The notes under the pieces are model-generated. The model was given only the letters and a program-made list of their open reading frames with translations. It was not told where the DNA came from and did not search any database. Below, piece by piece: positions 1 through 5,361 of a DNA stretch of 6,230 nt. The DNA is taken from contig DOXE01000218.1 of NCBI GenBank assembly GCA_003519205.1, forward strand, positions 2,330 through 8,559. Direction: 5' to 3'. Origin of the DNA: Chloroflexota bacterium (GTDB taxonomy: Bacteria; Chloroflexota; Anaerolineae; Promineifilales; Promineifilaceae). The translations under genes and the position numbers were made by a program. The first letter of the stretch is position 1; each line of letters starts with the position of its first letter.

Positions 1-1281
1 TTCATGACTGAGGATGAATTAACCCTCTTGATTGAAGATATATTGGTTCATTTTAACCAAAAAGTTGGATCTAAATCAATTGCCCGCCTGAAAGAAACCG
101 TAACCAGTGGCGATCTTTTCGTTAGCTATGGAGAGCGTCGATTTGGTTTTTTGAGCCCTGTTTGGCGAGACTTTTTTGCAACCCATTATCTTGTTCAGGT
201 TGGGCGAGAGAACGAAGTGCTGGCCAACCTTAAAAACCCCTCTTGGTCAGGCGTCCTTCGGTTCTACGTCGGAAAAGTTGGTGGTGAAAAGCTTGTTACC
301 ACCCTCCTCGAAAATGGTTCATCACCGCTACATGAGTACCTGTTCCAAATAGCTAGCTGGCTTCCTGAGGCATGTGATAAATTGGCTTGGCGCAAAGAGG
401 TTTTGGTACGATTAGGTCGCCTGATTATCAGTGATAATGTGCCGATCATATGGCGGCAGAGGGCTACCTTGGCTCTGGCTCTAACGGAAGAATCGGGTGT
501 AGGTGCTTTGTTAGATCAGTTGATTCACCAGGAAAATCCAGAGCTAAGGCAAGTCATACCAGCTGCCATTGCCAAGATAAATAAGGACGACGCCGTATTA
601 TCGATCGATCGATTGATAGAAGATTCCAACCCCAGTGTCCGGGCAGCAGTTGTCCATGCCCTAGCCTGGATGGACGAGCCAGCCACTGAAGGGGCTGTGA
701 TACAAGCGATCCTAGAACCAGACGAGCCATTATCCTGGGCAGCAGCCGAGGGTTTGGCGTTAAATGGTACGATTGATTCTTATGCCATATTACGCGAGGC
801 CATCGAGGACGAGGTGCTCAGCGTGCGGCGCGCAGCTGTACAGGGTTTGTCTTTACTGGACGAATCATGGTCGCTCGAACTCCTAAAGAGAGCAGCTATC
901 AAGGATGATCAACCAATAGTGAAAATCGCCGCCAATGAAGCTCTTCAGAAAATAACCCAAAATGGGGAAGCCGGTAAATGGCAAGCACCACAACCTGGCG
1001 ATCAGGCTTGGCTGGTTAGTTGGGCGGTTGAAAAAGGGCGAATGGTTCCGGTGGGTGAGGCAGCACTACCACTGGTGCTGGAGGCACTGGAAGATGAGGA
1101 ACCGAAAGTTCGAGCCGATGCCGCCCTGACATTGGCTCAGGTATCCGCACCAGAAGCCACCGATCCCTTGATGAAAGCACTAAAAGATCCTGATATCTTG
1201 GTACGAACAGCCGCCTTTGCAGCCTTGTGCGAGTTGGATCGGGCATGGGATGTTAATGGCAGCCTTTTACCTACCGGCTAA
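1..1281 (+). CDS. HEAT-repeat protein, C-terminal part, probably of a NACHT/STAND-type NTPase (5' end outside window)
   Basis: The frame is open at the left edge (a Phe codon precedes the ATG at 4), so this is most likely the C-terminal 425 or so residues of a longer protein. Residues 1-65 look like the helical/winged-helix tail that follows a NACHT or related STAND ATPase: a helix, a short 'SGDLFV' strand, then 'RFGFLSPVWRDFFATHYL', resembling the family's 'F.H..fqEYlAA..L' signature. From about residue 150 to 412 there are HEAT/PBS-lyase-like helical repeats of about 30 residues, clearest at 198-224 (NPSVRAAVVHAL), 260-286 (LSVRRAAVQGL), 292-317, 355-380 (PKVRADAALTL) and 387-412 (ILVRTAAFAAL). 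Such repeats act as a protein-binding solenoid. No Walker motifs lie in this window, so the NTPase assignment rests only on the tail. No signal peptide or membrane segment is visible. The partner and role are unknown; STAND proteins serve in signalling or in phage defence. Confidence 0.75.
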   Translation, partial: FMTEDELTLLIEDILVHFNQKVGSKSIARLKETVTSGDLFVSYGERRFGFLSPVWRDFFATHYLVQVGRENEVLANLKNPSWSGVLRFYVGKVGGEKLVTTLLENGSSPLHEYLFQIASWLPEACDKLAWRKEVLVRLGRLIISDNVPIIWRQRATLALALTEESGVGALLDQLIHQENPELRQVIPAAIAKINKDDAVLSIDRLIEDSNPSVRAAVVHALAWMDEPATEGAVIQAILEPDEPLSWAAAEGLALNGTIDSYAILREAIEDEVLSVRRAAVQGLSLLDESWSLELLKRAAIKDDQPIVKIAANEALQKITQNGEAGKWQAPQPGDQAWLVSWAVEKGRMVPVGEAALPLVLEALEDEEPKVRADAALTLAQVSAPEATDPLMKALKDPDILVRTAAFAALCELDRAWDVNGSLLPTG

Positions 1282-1300
1282 CAGGTAAATACCCTCTGGT

Positions 1301-1328
1301 TTGTTCACCTACCCGAGTAAGATACAAT
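1301..1328 (+). promoter_or_regulatory. Candidate sigma-70-type promoter for the methyltransferase gene
   Basis: A TACAAT -10 box (1323-1328, five of six consensus bases) lies 16 bases after a weak TTGTTC -35 box (1301-1306, three of six). It sits in the gap after the HEAT-repeat gene, and the transcript would begin near 1335, leaving a leader of about 100 bases. The weak -35 box keeps confidence modest. Confidence 0.4.
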
Positions 1329-1339
1329 CCAATTCTTAA

Positions 1340-1421
1340 TCAGGCGTGAACTAACATAGCCAATGACAAGTTAGGCAATAGCGGCAATCAAATCAGGTAG
1401 AGGGAGCGCACTCACGCCTGA
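1340..1421 (+). promoter_or_regulatory. Possible structured leader RNA closed by a 10-bp inverted repeat
   Basis: TCAGGCGTGA (1340-1349) and its exact reverse complement TCACGCCTGA (1412-1421) flank 62 bases between the predicted transcription start (about 1335) and the ATG at 1434. Inside the loop, CTAAC (1351-1355) can pair with GTTAG (1370-1374). The purine-rich AGGGAG (1401-1406) also lies inside the loop, and nothing like a Shine-Dalgarno sequence occupies the usual 5-10 bases before the ATG. This may be a cis-acting RNA element or a chance repeat. It matches no riboswitch class that I recognise. Confidence 0.35.
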
Positions 1422-1433
1422 ATCAGTTGAACG

Positions 1434-1985
1434 ATGAAGCAGCTAATTGGCGTTGATTTAAAGCGATTCTTGCGGGATTATCGGCGACAGTACCGGCCGG
1501 AACGAGAGATAGCGATTTTACTCCAGAGTGTCGAATACCCGGCAAATGTCGGTTCCATTTTCCGCCTAGCCGATGGTGCTGGCGTCTCCGAGGTGGTTCT
1601 TACTGGCATAACGCCAACACCACCCCATCCGACGATTGAAAAGATCAGTCGAGCCAAGAGTAATAATGTGAATTGGCGCTATGAAAAAGATCCATTGGTT
1701 GCGGCCGCTTCCTTAAAGGGTGAAGGGTACCAGTTAGTAGCTTTAGAATTGTTAAGCGAAGCCATACCCTATCATCTTCATGCCTATCCCAACAAGACTT
1801 GCCTGGTCGTGGGGCATGAGGATCATGGTCTAACCAAGTCCATGCTAGCGAAGTGCGATTCGGCCGTATTTATTCCCATGTATGGTAAGGGTCGGTCCCA
1901 TAACGTTCATGCCGCCTTGGCTATCGTCCTTTATCATGCGCTGCACAGTGGCCAAGCCAGACCAACACAAACTAGCACGGGCTAA
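1434..1985 (+). CDS. SpoU/TrmH-family RNA 2'-O-ribose methyltransferase
   Basis: A 183-residue protein of the SPOUT superfamily, which transfers a methyl group from S-adenosylmethionine to a ribose 2'-OH in tRNA or rRNA and works as a dimer with a trefoil knot at the active site. All three SpoU motifs are present: motif 1 at 37-44 (ANVGSIFR, with the catalytic-type Arg44), motif 2 at 124-133 (LVVGHEDHGL, where relatives usually have G-N-E) and motif 3 at 147-167 (IPMYGKGRSHNVHAALAIVLY; relatives usually have S-L-N-V). The chain is short and matches the catalytic domain alone, with no N-terminal substrate-binding domain such as that of RlmB. It is probably cytoplasmic. The ATG at 1434 is preceded in frame by a TGA at 1428-1430, so the gene cannot start further upstream. 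The ribosome-binding site is poor. The exact RNA target cannot be read from the sequence, so no specific trm or rlm name is given. Confidence 0.92.
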   Translation: MKQLIGVDLKRFLRDYRRQYRPEREIAILLQSVEYPANVGSIFRLADGAGVSEVVLTGITPTPPHPTIEKISRAKSNNVNWRYEKDPLVAAASLKGEGYQLVALELLSEAIPYHLHAYPNKTCLVVGHEDHGLTKSMLAKCDSAVFIPMYGKGRSHNVHAALAIVLYHALHSGQARPTQTSTG

Positions 1986-1999
1986 TAAATATTAATACC

Positions 2000-2028
2000 T
2001 TGCCCACCCCTCCTGGATTTTGTATACT
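2000..2028 (+). promoter_or_regulatory. Sigma-70-type promoter of dnaN
   Basis: TTGCCC (2000-2005) and TATACT (2023-2028) are separated by an ideal 17 bases, and the -10 box is directly preceded by TG. Transcription would begin near 2035. A short hairpin, TAACC/GGTTA with a five-base loop (2038-2052), would lie almost at the 5' end of the message. This is the best-formed promoter on the plus strand here and suggests dnaN is transcribed independently of the methyltransferase gene. Confidence 0.65.
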
Positions 2029-2067
2029 ATTTTCACCTAACCATGCGGGTTATTACAACAATACTTC

Positions 2068-2073
2068 AGGAGA
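2068..2073 (+). promoter_or_regulatory. Shine-Dalgarno site that fixes the dnaN start at 2080
   Basis: AGGAGA at 2068-2073 directly abuts an in-frame ATG at 2074, too close to serve it, but lies a normal distance from the second ATG at 2080 (7 bases counted from the end of AGGAG). The second start also gives the usual 'MK.s' opening of DnaN proteins. Confidence 0.75.
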
Positions 2074-2079
2074 ATGGTT

Positions 2080-3213
2080 ATGAAGGTGTCCTGTCTGCAA
2101 GATAATCTAGCCAAAGGTTTAGGCATCGTTAGCCGGGCGGTAAGCACCCGTTCTACATTACCTGTACTGGCTAATGTGCTATTGGCAACCGACGAGGGCC
2201 GTCTTAAACTCTCGGCCACCAACCTGGAGATAGTGGTTACATGCTGGATCGGCGCCAAGGTTGAAGAAGAGGGAAAGACGACGGTTCCTGCCCGGACTTT
2301 AAATGATTTGGTTAATGCGTTACCACAAGATCAGGTACACTTAGCTCTAGATAGTGCCACTCAAACTCTACATCTGGCCTGTGCTCGAACTGAAGCGAAT
2401 ATTAAAGGTATCGATGCAGAAGAATTCCCCTTGGTTCCAGAGGCTGGGGAAGATAATCGCCACCGAATTGAGACAGAGGCACTCAAACAAATGATCGCCC
2501 AGGTAGCCTTTGCGGCGGCCACTGACGATGCCCGGCCAACACTGACCGGTGTCTTGACTCGCTTCGAAGAAAATCAGATAAAAATGGCAGCCACCGATGG
2601 TTTTCGCCTGTCAATTAAGTCGCTGGAGCTGCCTAAACCCTCAACAGAGCCGGTAGAGGTTGTCATTCCAGCTCGAGCTCTGAACGAACTGGCCCGCATC
2701 GCCGACGATGATTGTGAATATGTCTACGTCACCATGCCCAAGGGACGTAACCAGGTCATCTTTGAACTGGAAAATATCGTCCTTGTGACCCAATTGATCG
2801 ACGGCAATTTCCCTGATTTTCAGCCGGTGGTTCCCCAGAGATTTAACACTCGAACAGTTTTGAATTCTGCGGATTTTGCTCAGGCTTGCAAGATGGCAGA
2901 GATTTTCGCCCGGGAGGCCAATCACACTGCCCGGGTACGCGTAGAACCCGGTAATGAGTTGATGCCTGGATACGCGTCGATTACAGCCACGAGTACGGAA
3001 ACAGGCGACAATGTAGCCCAGATTGATGCCACCGTTGACGGAGAAGAGATCGAAATTGCTTTCAATGTCAAGTATATGAGCCAGGTTTTAAGCGTGATCG
3101 ATACACCACAGGTGGCACTGGAGACAACAAAATCTACGGAGCCAGGTGTGTTAAAGCCAGTGGGGGATGACAGCTTCTTGCATATCATTATGCCCATGCA
3201 TTTCGGCCGCTAA
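2080..3213 (+). CDS. dnaN: DNA polymerase III beta subunit (sliding clamp)
   Basis: A 377-residue beta clamp, close to the family's usual 366-380. It forms a ring-shaped dimer around DNA, is loaded by the gamma/tau complex, and tethers polymerase III and repair proteins in the cytoplasm. Its three clamp domains fall at about 1-125, 130-250 and 255-377. Family signatures visible are 'SRAVSTRSTLPVL' (18-30), 'GIDAEEFP' (110-117), 'MAATDGFRLS' (169-178), 'IDGNFPDFQPVVP' (240-252), 'FNVKYM.QVL' (328-337) and the C-terminal 'HIIMPM' (368-373), which helps form the pocket that binds client peptides. The start is placed at 2080 rather than the in-frame ATG at 2074 because of the Shine-Dalgarno spacing. 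dnaA and recF, common neighbours of dnaN near the origin, are absent here; a methyltransferase gene lies upstream and a convergent chelatase gene downstream. The gene looks intact. Confidence 0.97.
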   Translation: MKVSCLQDNLAKGLGIVSRAVSTRSTLPVLANVLLATDEGRLKLSATNLEIVVTCWIGAKVEEEGKTTVPARTLNDLVNALPQDQVHLALDSATQTLHLACARTEANIKGIDAEEFPLVPEAGEDNRHRIETEALKQMIAQVAFAAATDDARPTLTGVLTRFEENQIKMAATDGFRLSIKSLELPKPSTEPVEVVIPARALNELARIADDDCEYVYVTMPKGRNQVIFELENIVLVTQLIDGNFPDFQPVVPQRFNTRTVLNSADFAQACKMAEIFAREANHTARVRVEPGNELMPGYASITATSTETGDNVAQIDATVDGEEIEIAFNVKYMSQVLSVIDTPQVALETTKSTEPGVLKPVGDDSFLHIIMPMHFGR

Positions 3214-3218
3214 AGTGC

Positions 3219-3249
3219 ATGGCTTGACCAACTGTTTTGAATTGGCCAT
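3219..3249. terminator. Weak hairpin between convergent dnaN and chlD
   Basis: In the 41-base gap between the two stop codons, ATGG (3219-3222) and CCAA (3228-3231) can pair with TTGG (3242-3245) and CCAT (3246-3249), giving an eight-pair stem with a five-base bulge and a ten-base loop. No clear T-run follows on either strand, so it is a poor intrinsic terminator. It is recorded only because a shared terminator would be expected here. Confidence 0.2.
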
Positions 3250-3254
3250 TCAGC

Positions 3255-4202
3255 CTAAAGTACTTCTAGAACCTTATGATAAAGGCTATCTGCGTGGAGA
3301 TCTTCTAGGGTGTGACAAGGTGCGTCTAGGTTTTCAGCGAGAAGCTTAGCTAAACCCTGATCAAAGGCTGCGTGTTCCATATTAATAACCACAGAACGAA
3401 TTTCAGCATCCTTGAACATCCTGGCGATCCGGTGGGCTTCTTCTTGCGGCGGAAGATTAGACATACTTACATTTCCAGCACCATCAGTCAGTAAGATCAT
3501 CAAGGGCATAACATCGGGGTGAATATGGGCCTCTTTGCGGAAAACTTCATAAGCCAAAAGTAATCCGGCTGATAATGGCGTCTTACCGCCGACGGCAATA
3601 TCAGCCAATGCCCTGCGAGCAAGCTGTACCGAATTAGTAGGTGAGAGCACCAGGGTCGCTTCGTTCTTGTTGAATACAACCAATCCCACCCGGTCGCGAC
3701 GTTGATAGGCGTCGGTTAGCAAGGACATGATGGCTCCCTTCGTGGCTTCCATGCGCTCGGCCACGGCCATACTCCAACTGGCATCGACAACAAAGAGGAC
3801 CAGGTTTGCCGAGCGGCGGACGCGTACCTTTTCTCGAATGTCACTTTTTTTTAATGCTAGGGCGGTCTTTGAGCGGTCCCTGTACACCTGGTGTGGAGCA
3901 GCCGCCCGGAGTGTTGCATCAAACGCCAGGTCAGTGACTCGATCTTTTTTGGGTATGCGCGATTGAACGTAACGGCCGCGTTTGCGCTCGGTTTTCGTGC
4001 GCGAGCGTCGGCCAGCCGATTGTCTAGTCAATCGATCAAGCTGGGTATCCAAACGGCGGGTAGAAAATTCTTCGGCCGATTCGACGTTTTGACCACCTTC
4101 CCACCCTTGGCTATCTTGGGGTACTTGAGGAACAGTTTGAGGGCCCGCTTCAGTTTGAGCGGCATCTGCCCCTTCGCTAACTTCGCTGTCTACACTTTTT
4201 TT
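3255..4202 (-). CDS. VWA-domain portion of ChlD in the -1 frame (no credible start of its own)
   Basis: This frame is closed upstream by a TAA at 4205-4203 and open from there to TAG 3257-3255. The VWA domain has a full MIDAS metal site: D-x-S-x-S in 'DASWSM' (Asp503, Ser505 and Ser507 of the shifted protein), Thr571 in 'GKTPL' and Asp603 in 'LLTDGAGN'. In ChlD and CobT this domain binds a divalent metal and contacts the other subunits. The stretch from 4202 to 4053 has no ATG or GTG codon. The only candidate start is a TTG at 4052 without a Shine-Dalgarno sequence, and using it would drop the linker. A separate 265-residue protein from that TTG is therefore unlikely; reading through from the ATPase frame explains the sequence better. 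Confidence 0.72.
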   Translation of the reverse strand, partial: KKSVDSEVSEGADAAQTEAGPQTVPQVPQDSQGWEGGQNVESAEEFSTRRLDTQLDRLTRQSAGRRSRTKTERKRGRYVQSRIPKKDRVTDLAFDATLRAAAPHQVYRDRSKTALALKKSDIREKVRVRRSANLVLFVVDASWSMAVAERMEATKGAIMSLLTDAYQRRDRVGLVVFNKNEATLVLSPTNSVQLARRALADIAVGGKTPLSAGLLLAYEVFRKEAHIHPDVMPLMILLTDGAGNVSMSNLPPQEEAHRIARMFKDAEIRSVVINMEHAAFDQGLAKLLAENLDAPCHTLEDLHADSLYHKVLEVL

Positions 4203-5290
4203 TTACTGGCAGGAGATTGTTCCAATTCCTCGGCTTCATCGCCGACTTCGCCGCCACCCCAATCACTTTGAACCTGTTCGAGTTGTTCCTCAAGTTCATA
4301 AGCGGAGATTGCCGACTCTTGGAATGGTCTGGCTTTGATTCGGTGAGGCAGGGCAAGCTCGGCTGCCAACACGATATCTCGATCGGCGATATTCTCGCGT
4401 CCCATAAACGCTGCATGTGCTTGGGCGCCACGAAGGATGACGAGATCTGCTCGATGTCCATCAACTTTCATAGATGCGGTCAGGCCAGCGATAGAGGCTA
4501 AATCTCTGCGGGAATAGCGCACCCGGTTCACCTGTTCTCTGGCTCTGGCGATCTGGTTCGATAGCTCGCGCTCTTGTTCCATCCATTGCGCGCTAAAAGC
4601 ATTCGGGTCTCTTTCAAAATTAATGCGCCGTTCCATAATCTGCATCCGTTGTTCCGGGTCCAACAACCCACGGATCTGCACTGAGAAGGCGAAGCGATCG
4701 AGTAACTGAGGTCGAATATCCCCCTCTTCAGGATTCATCGTTCCAACCAAGATGAACTTAGCCGGGTGGCTGAAGCTTATTCCCTCGCGTTCGACTACAT
4801 TGACGCCCATTGCGGCCGAGTCGAGCAATAGATCGACGACGTGATCGTCAAGCAAGTTGACCTCGTCAACATACAAGAGACCTCGATTAGCTGAGGCTAA
4901 AACCCCGGGTTCGAAATGTTTCTCTCCCTTTTGGATAGCCAGCTCGATATCCAACGTGCCAACCACGCGATCTTCAGTTGCACTTACCGGAAGATCGATA
5001 AAAGATGTTTTGCGAGTCAAGGTCATCAAATCGCCTTCGACATGGCGCACCCGGCAATCATCGCACCATTCGTTTGGCCGTTCAGGATTACAACTGAAGT
5101 GGCAGTTGCTAATTACTTCTATCTCAGGAAGCAAGGCTGCTAATGCTCGGGCAGCCGTAGACTTGGCTGTTCCCCGCTCACCACGTATGAGCACACCACC
5201 GATTTGTGGGCTGACGGCGTTTAGTATGAGCGCCCGTTTCATGCGCTCTTGGCCAACTATGGCGGTGAAGGGAAATACAGCTCGGGCCAT
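3255..5290 (-). CDS. chlD: Chelatase medium subunit ChlD (magnesium/cobalt chelatase), made by -1 frameshift at the A-run 4204-4196
   Basis: Reading from ATG 5290 with a -1 shift on the A-run gives a continuous 678-residue protein with the standard ChlD/BchD layout: AAA+ ATPase (1-340), an acidic then Pro/Gln-rich linker (about 341-413), a basic stretch of the ChlD type (G-R-R-S-R-T and R-G-R-Y-V, about 427-442), and a von Willebrand A domain (about 495-678). In this family the medium subunit forms rings with the small ATPase subunit and, with a large ChlH or CobN subunit, inserts Mg2+ into protoporphyrin IX or Co2+ into a corrinoid. Which metal applies here cannot be told, since no large subunit or pathway gene lies in the window. 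Unlike many ChlD proteins, whose AAA+ part is degenerate, this one has intact ATPase motifs, as expected if the same segment also serves as the small subunit. The gene has its own promoter and Shine-Dalgarno site and follows the beta-propeller gene by 71 bases. Whether the frameshift is programmed is inference. Confidence 0.75.
4140..4172 (-). promoter_or_regulatory. Hairpin downstream of the frameshift site
   Basis: In the message, CCGCT (4162-4158) pairs with AGCGG (4149-4145) around an eight-base loop. Stacked on it, GGGC (4171-4168) pairs with GCCC (4144-4141), leaving a five-base bulge (4167-4163), and a G-U pair can be added at 4172/4140. The stem is GC-rich and begins 23 bases after the slip heptamer. 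That is longer than the usual 5-9 base spacer, so its role as a stimulator is uncertain. Confidence 0.4.
4190..5290 (-). CDS. chlI: Chelatase small-subunit ATPase ChlI-like (unshifted product of the chlD gene)
   Basis: Normal translation from ATG 5290 ends at TAG 4192-4190 and gives a 366-residue AAA+ protein, the size of a complete ChlI/BchI. It shows Walker A (37-45, GERGTAKST), Walker B (138-143, LLYVDE), sensor 1 (N186 in 'GTMNPEEG'), the arginine-finger motif 'LLDRF' (R199) and a sensor-2-like Arg280 in 'GHRADL'. The insert 'CHFSC...CDDC' (Cys63, 67, 76, 79) follows strand 2. The small subunit hydrolyses ATP in a hexameric ring that drives metal insertion by the large subunit. The start is supported by AGGAGT at 5302-5297, six bases before the ATG. 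The last residues, 'SPASKKKV', are encoded by the slip site and the two codons before the stop, just after the acidic tail, so the AAA+ domain is not cut. It could be seen as a broken chlD, but the completeness of the ATPase argues for a functional short product. Confidence 0.88.
   Translation of the reverse strand: MARAVFPFTAIVGQERMKRALILNAVSPQIGGVLIRGERGTAKSTAARALAALLPEIEVISNCHFSCNPERPNEWCDDCRVRHVEGDLMTLTRKTSFIDLPVSATEDRVVGTLDIELAIQKGEKHFEPGVLASANRGLLYVDEVNLLDDHVVDLLLDSAAMGVNVVEREGISFSHPAKFILVGTMNPEEGDIRPQLLDRFAFSVQIRGLLDPEQRMQIMERRINFERDPNAFSAQWMEQERELSNQIARAREQVNRVRYSRRDLASIAGLTASMKVDGHRADLVILRGAQAHAAFMGRENIADRDIVLAAELALPHRIKARPFQESAISAYELEEQLEQVQSDWGGGEVGDEAEELEQSPASKKKV
4196..4204 (-). 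promoter_or_regulatory. Slippery A9 tract, candidate programmed -1 frameshift site
   Basis: On the coding strand the zero frame reads AGT AAA AAA AAA GTG TAG. The last seven A (4202-4196) form the heptamer A-AAA-AAA, which fits the X-XXY-YYZ rule for tandem tRNA slippage into -1. After the shift the next codon is AGT (4196-4194) and the ChlD linker follows. The zero-frame stop is only one codon beyond the heptamer. A purine-rich GAGGAA (4231-4226) lies 23 bases upstream of the heptamer, further than the roughly 10 bases of known stimulatory Shine-Dalgarno sites, so I do not count it. Confidence 0.7.
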
Positions 5291-5296
5291 TCAAAT

Positions 5297-5302
5297 ACTC
5301 CT
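5297..5302 (-). promoter_or_regulatory. Shine-Dalgarno site of chlD
   Basis: AGGAGT on the minus strand lies six bases before the ATG at 5290 and fixes this start. Confidence 0.75.
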
Positions 5303-5320
5303 ATATTATCGCTTGGGGGG

Positions 5321-5348
5321 ATTATACTGAAAGCCATTGACCGGACAA
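5321..5348 (-). promoter_or_regulatory. Sigma-70-type promoter of chlD
   Basis: On the minus strand TTGTCC (5348-5343, four of six consensus bases) and a perfect TATAAT (5326-5321) are separated by 16 bases. The -10 box is followed at once by six C (5320-5315), so transcription would begin near 5314, about 24 bases before the ATG. The leader is too short for a cobalamin riboswitch. Confidence 0.6.
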
Positions 5349-5361
5349 GCAAGAGGAAGGG

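Noticed and set aside
601..617. GATC-rich palindromic stretch inside the HEAT-repeat gene as a regulatory or methylation site
   Set aside because: It is a short run of Ile/Asp/Arg codons with no partner site nearby.
540..1240. HEAT-like repeats as a phycobilisome lyase
   Set aside because: PBS-lyase-type HEAT repeats are widespread; no phycobiliprotein gene is nearby and the N-terminal tail points to a STAND protein.
1016..1246. Proline-rich minus-strand frame opposite the HEAT-repeat gene
   Set aside because: Its composition is the antisense of Glu/Ala/Leu-rich HEAT codons, with no supporting start signal.
1266..1289. TTTACCT/AGGTAAA inverted repeat across the stop codon of the HEAT-repeat gene as a terminator
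   Set aside because: The seven-pair stem is AT-rich, has a ten-base loop and is not followed by a T-run; part of it is coding.
3255..4052. Independent VWA protein starting at the TTG at 4052
   Set aside because: There is no Shine-Dalgarno sequence, the start is rare, and the conserved linker upstream in the same frame would be lost.
4172..4187. Tandem CTTCGCT repeat just beyond the frameshift site
   Set aside because: Two seven-base copies nine bases apart encode the repetitive acidic/Ser linker and are probably a codon-level duplication.
3727..4271. Open plus-strand frames opposite the VWA domain and linker
   Set aside because: They lie entirely antisense to a conserved domain, show no recognisable fold and lack ribosome-binding sites; they are shadows of the chlD gene.
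5291..5361. Cobalamin riboswitch ahead of the chelatase gene
   Set aside because: Only 71 bases separate the genes and the predicted leader is about 24 bases, far too short.
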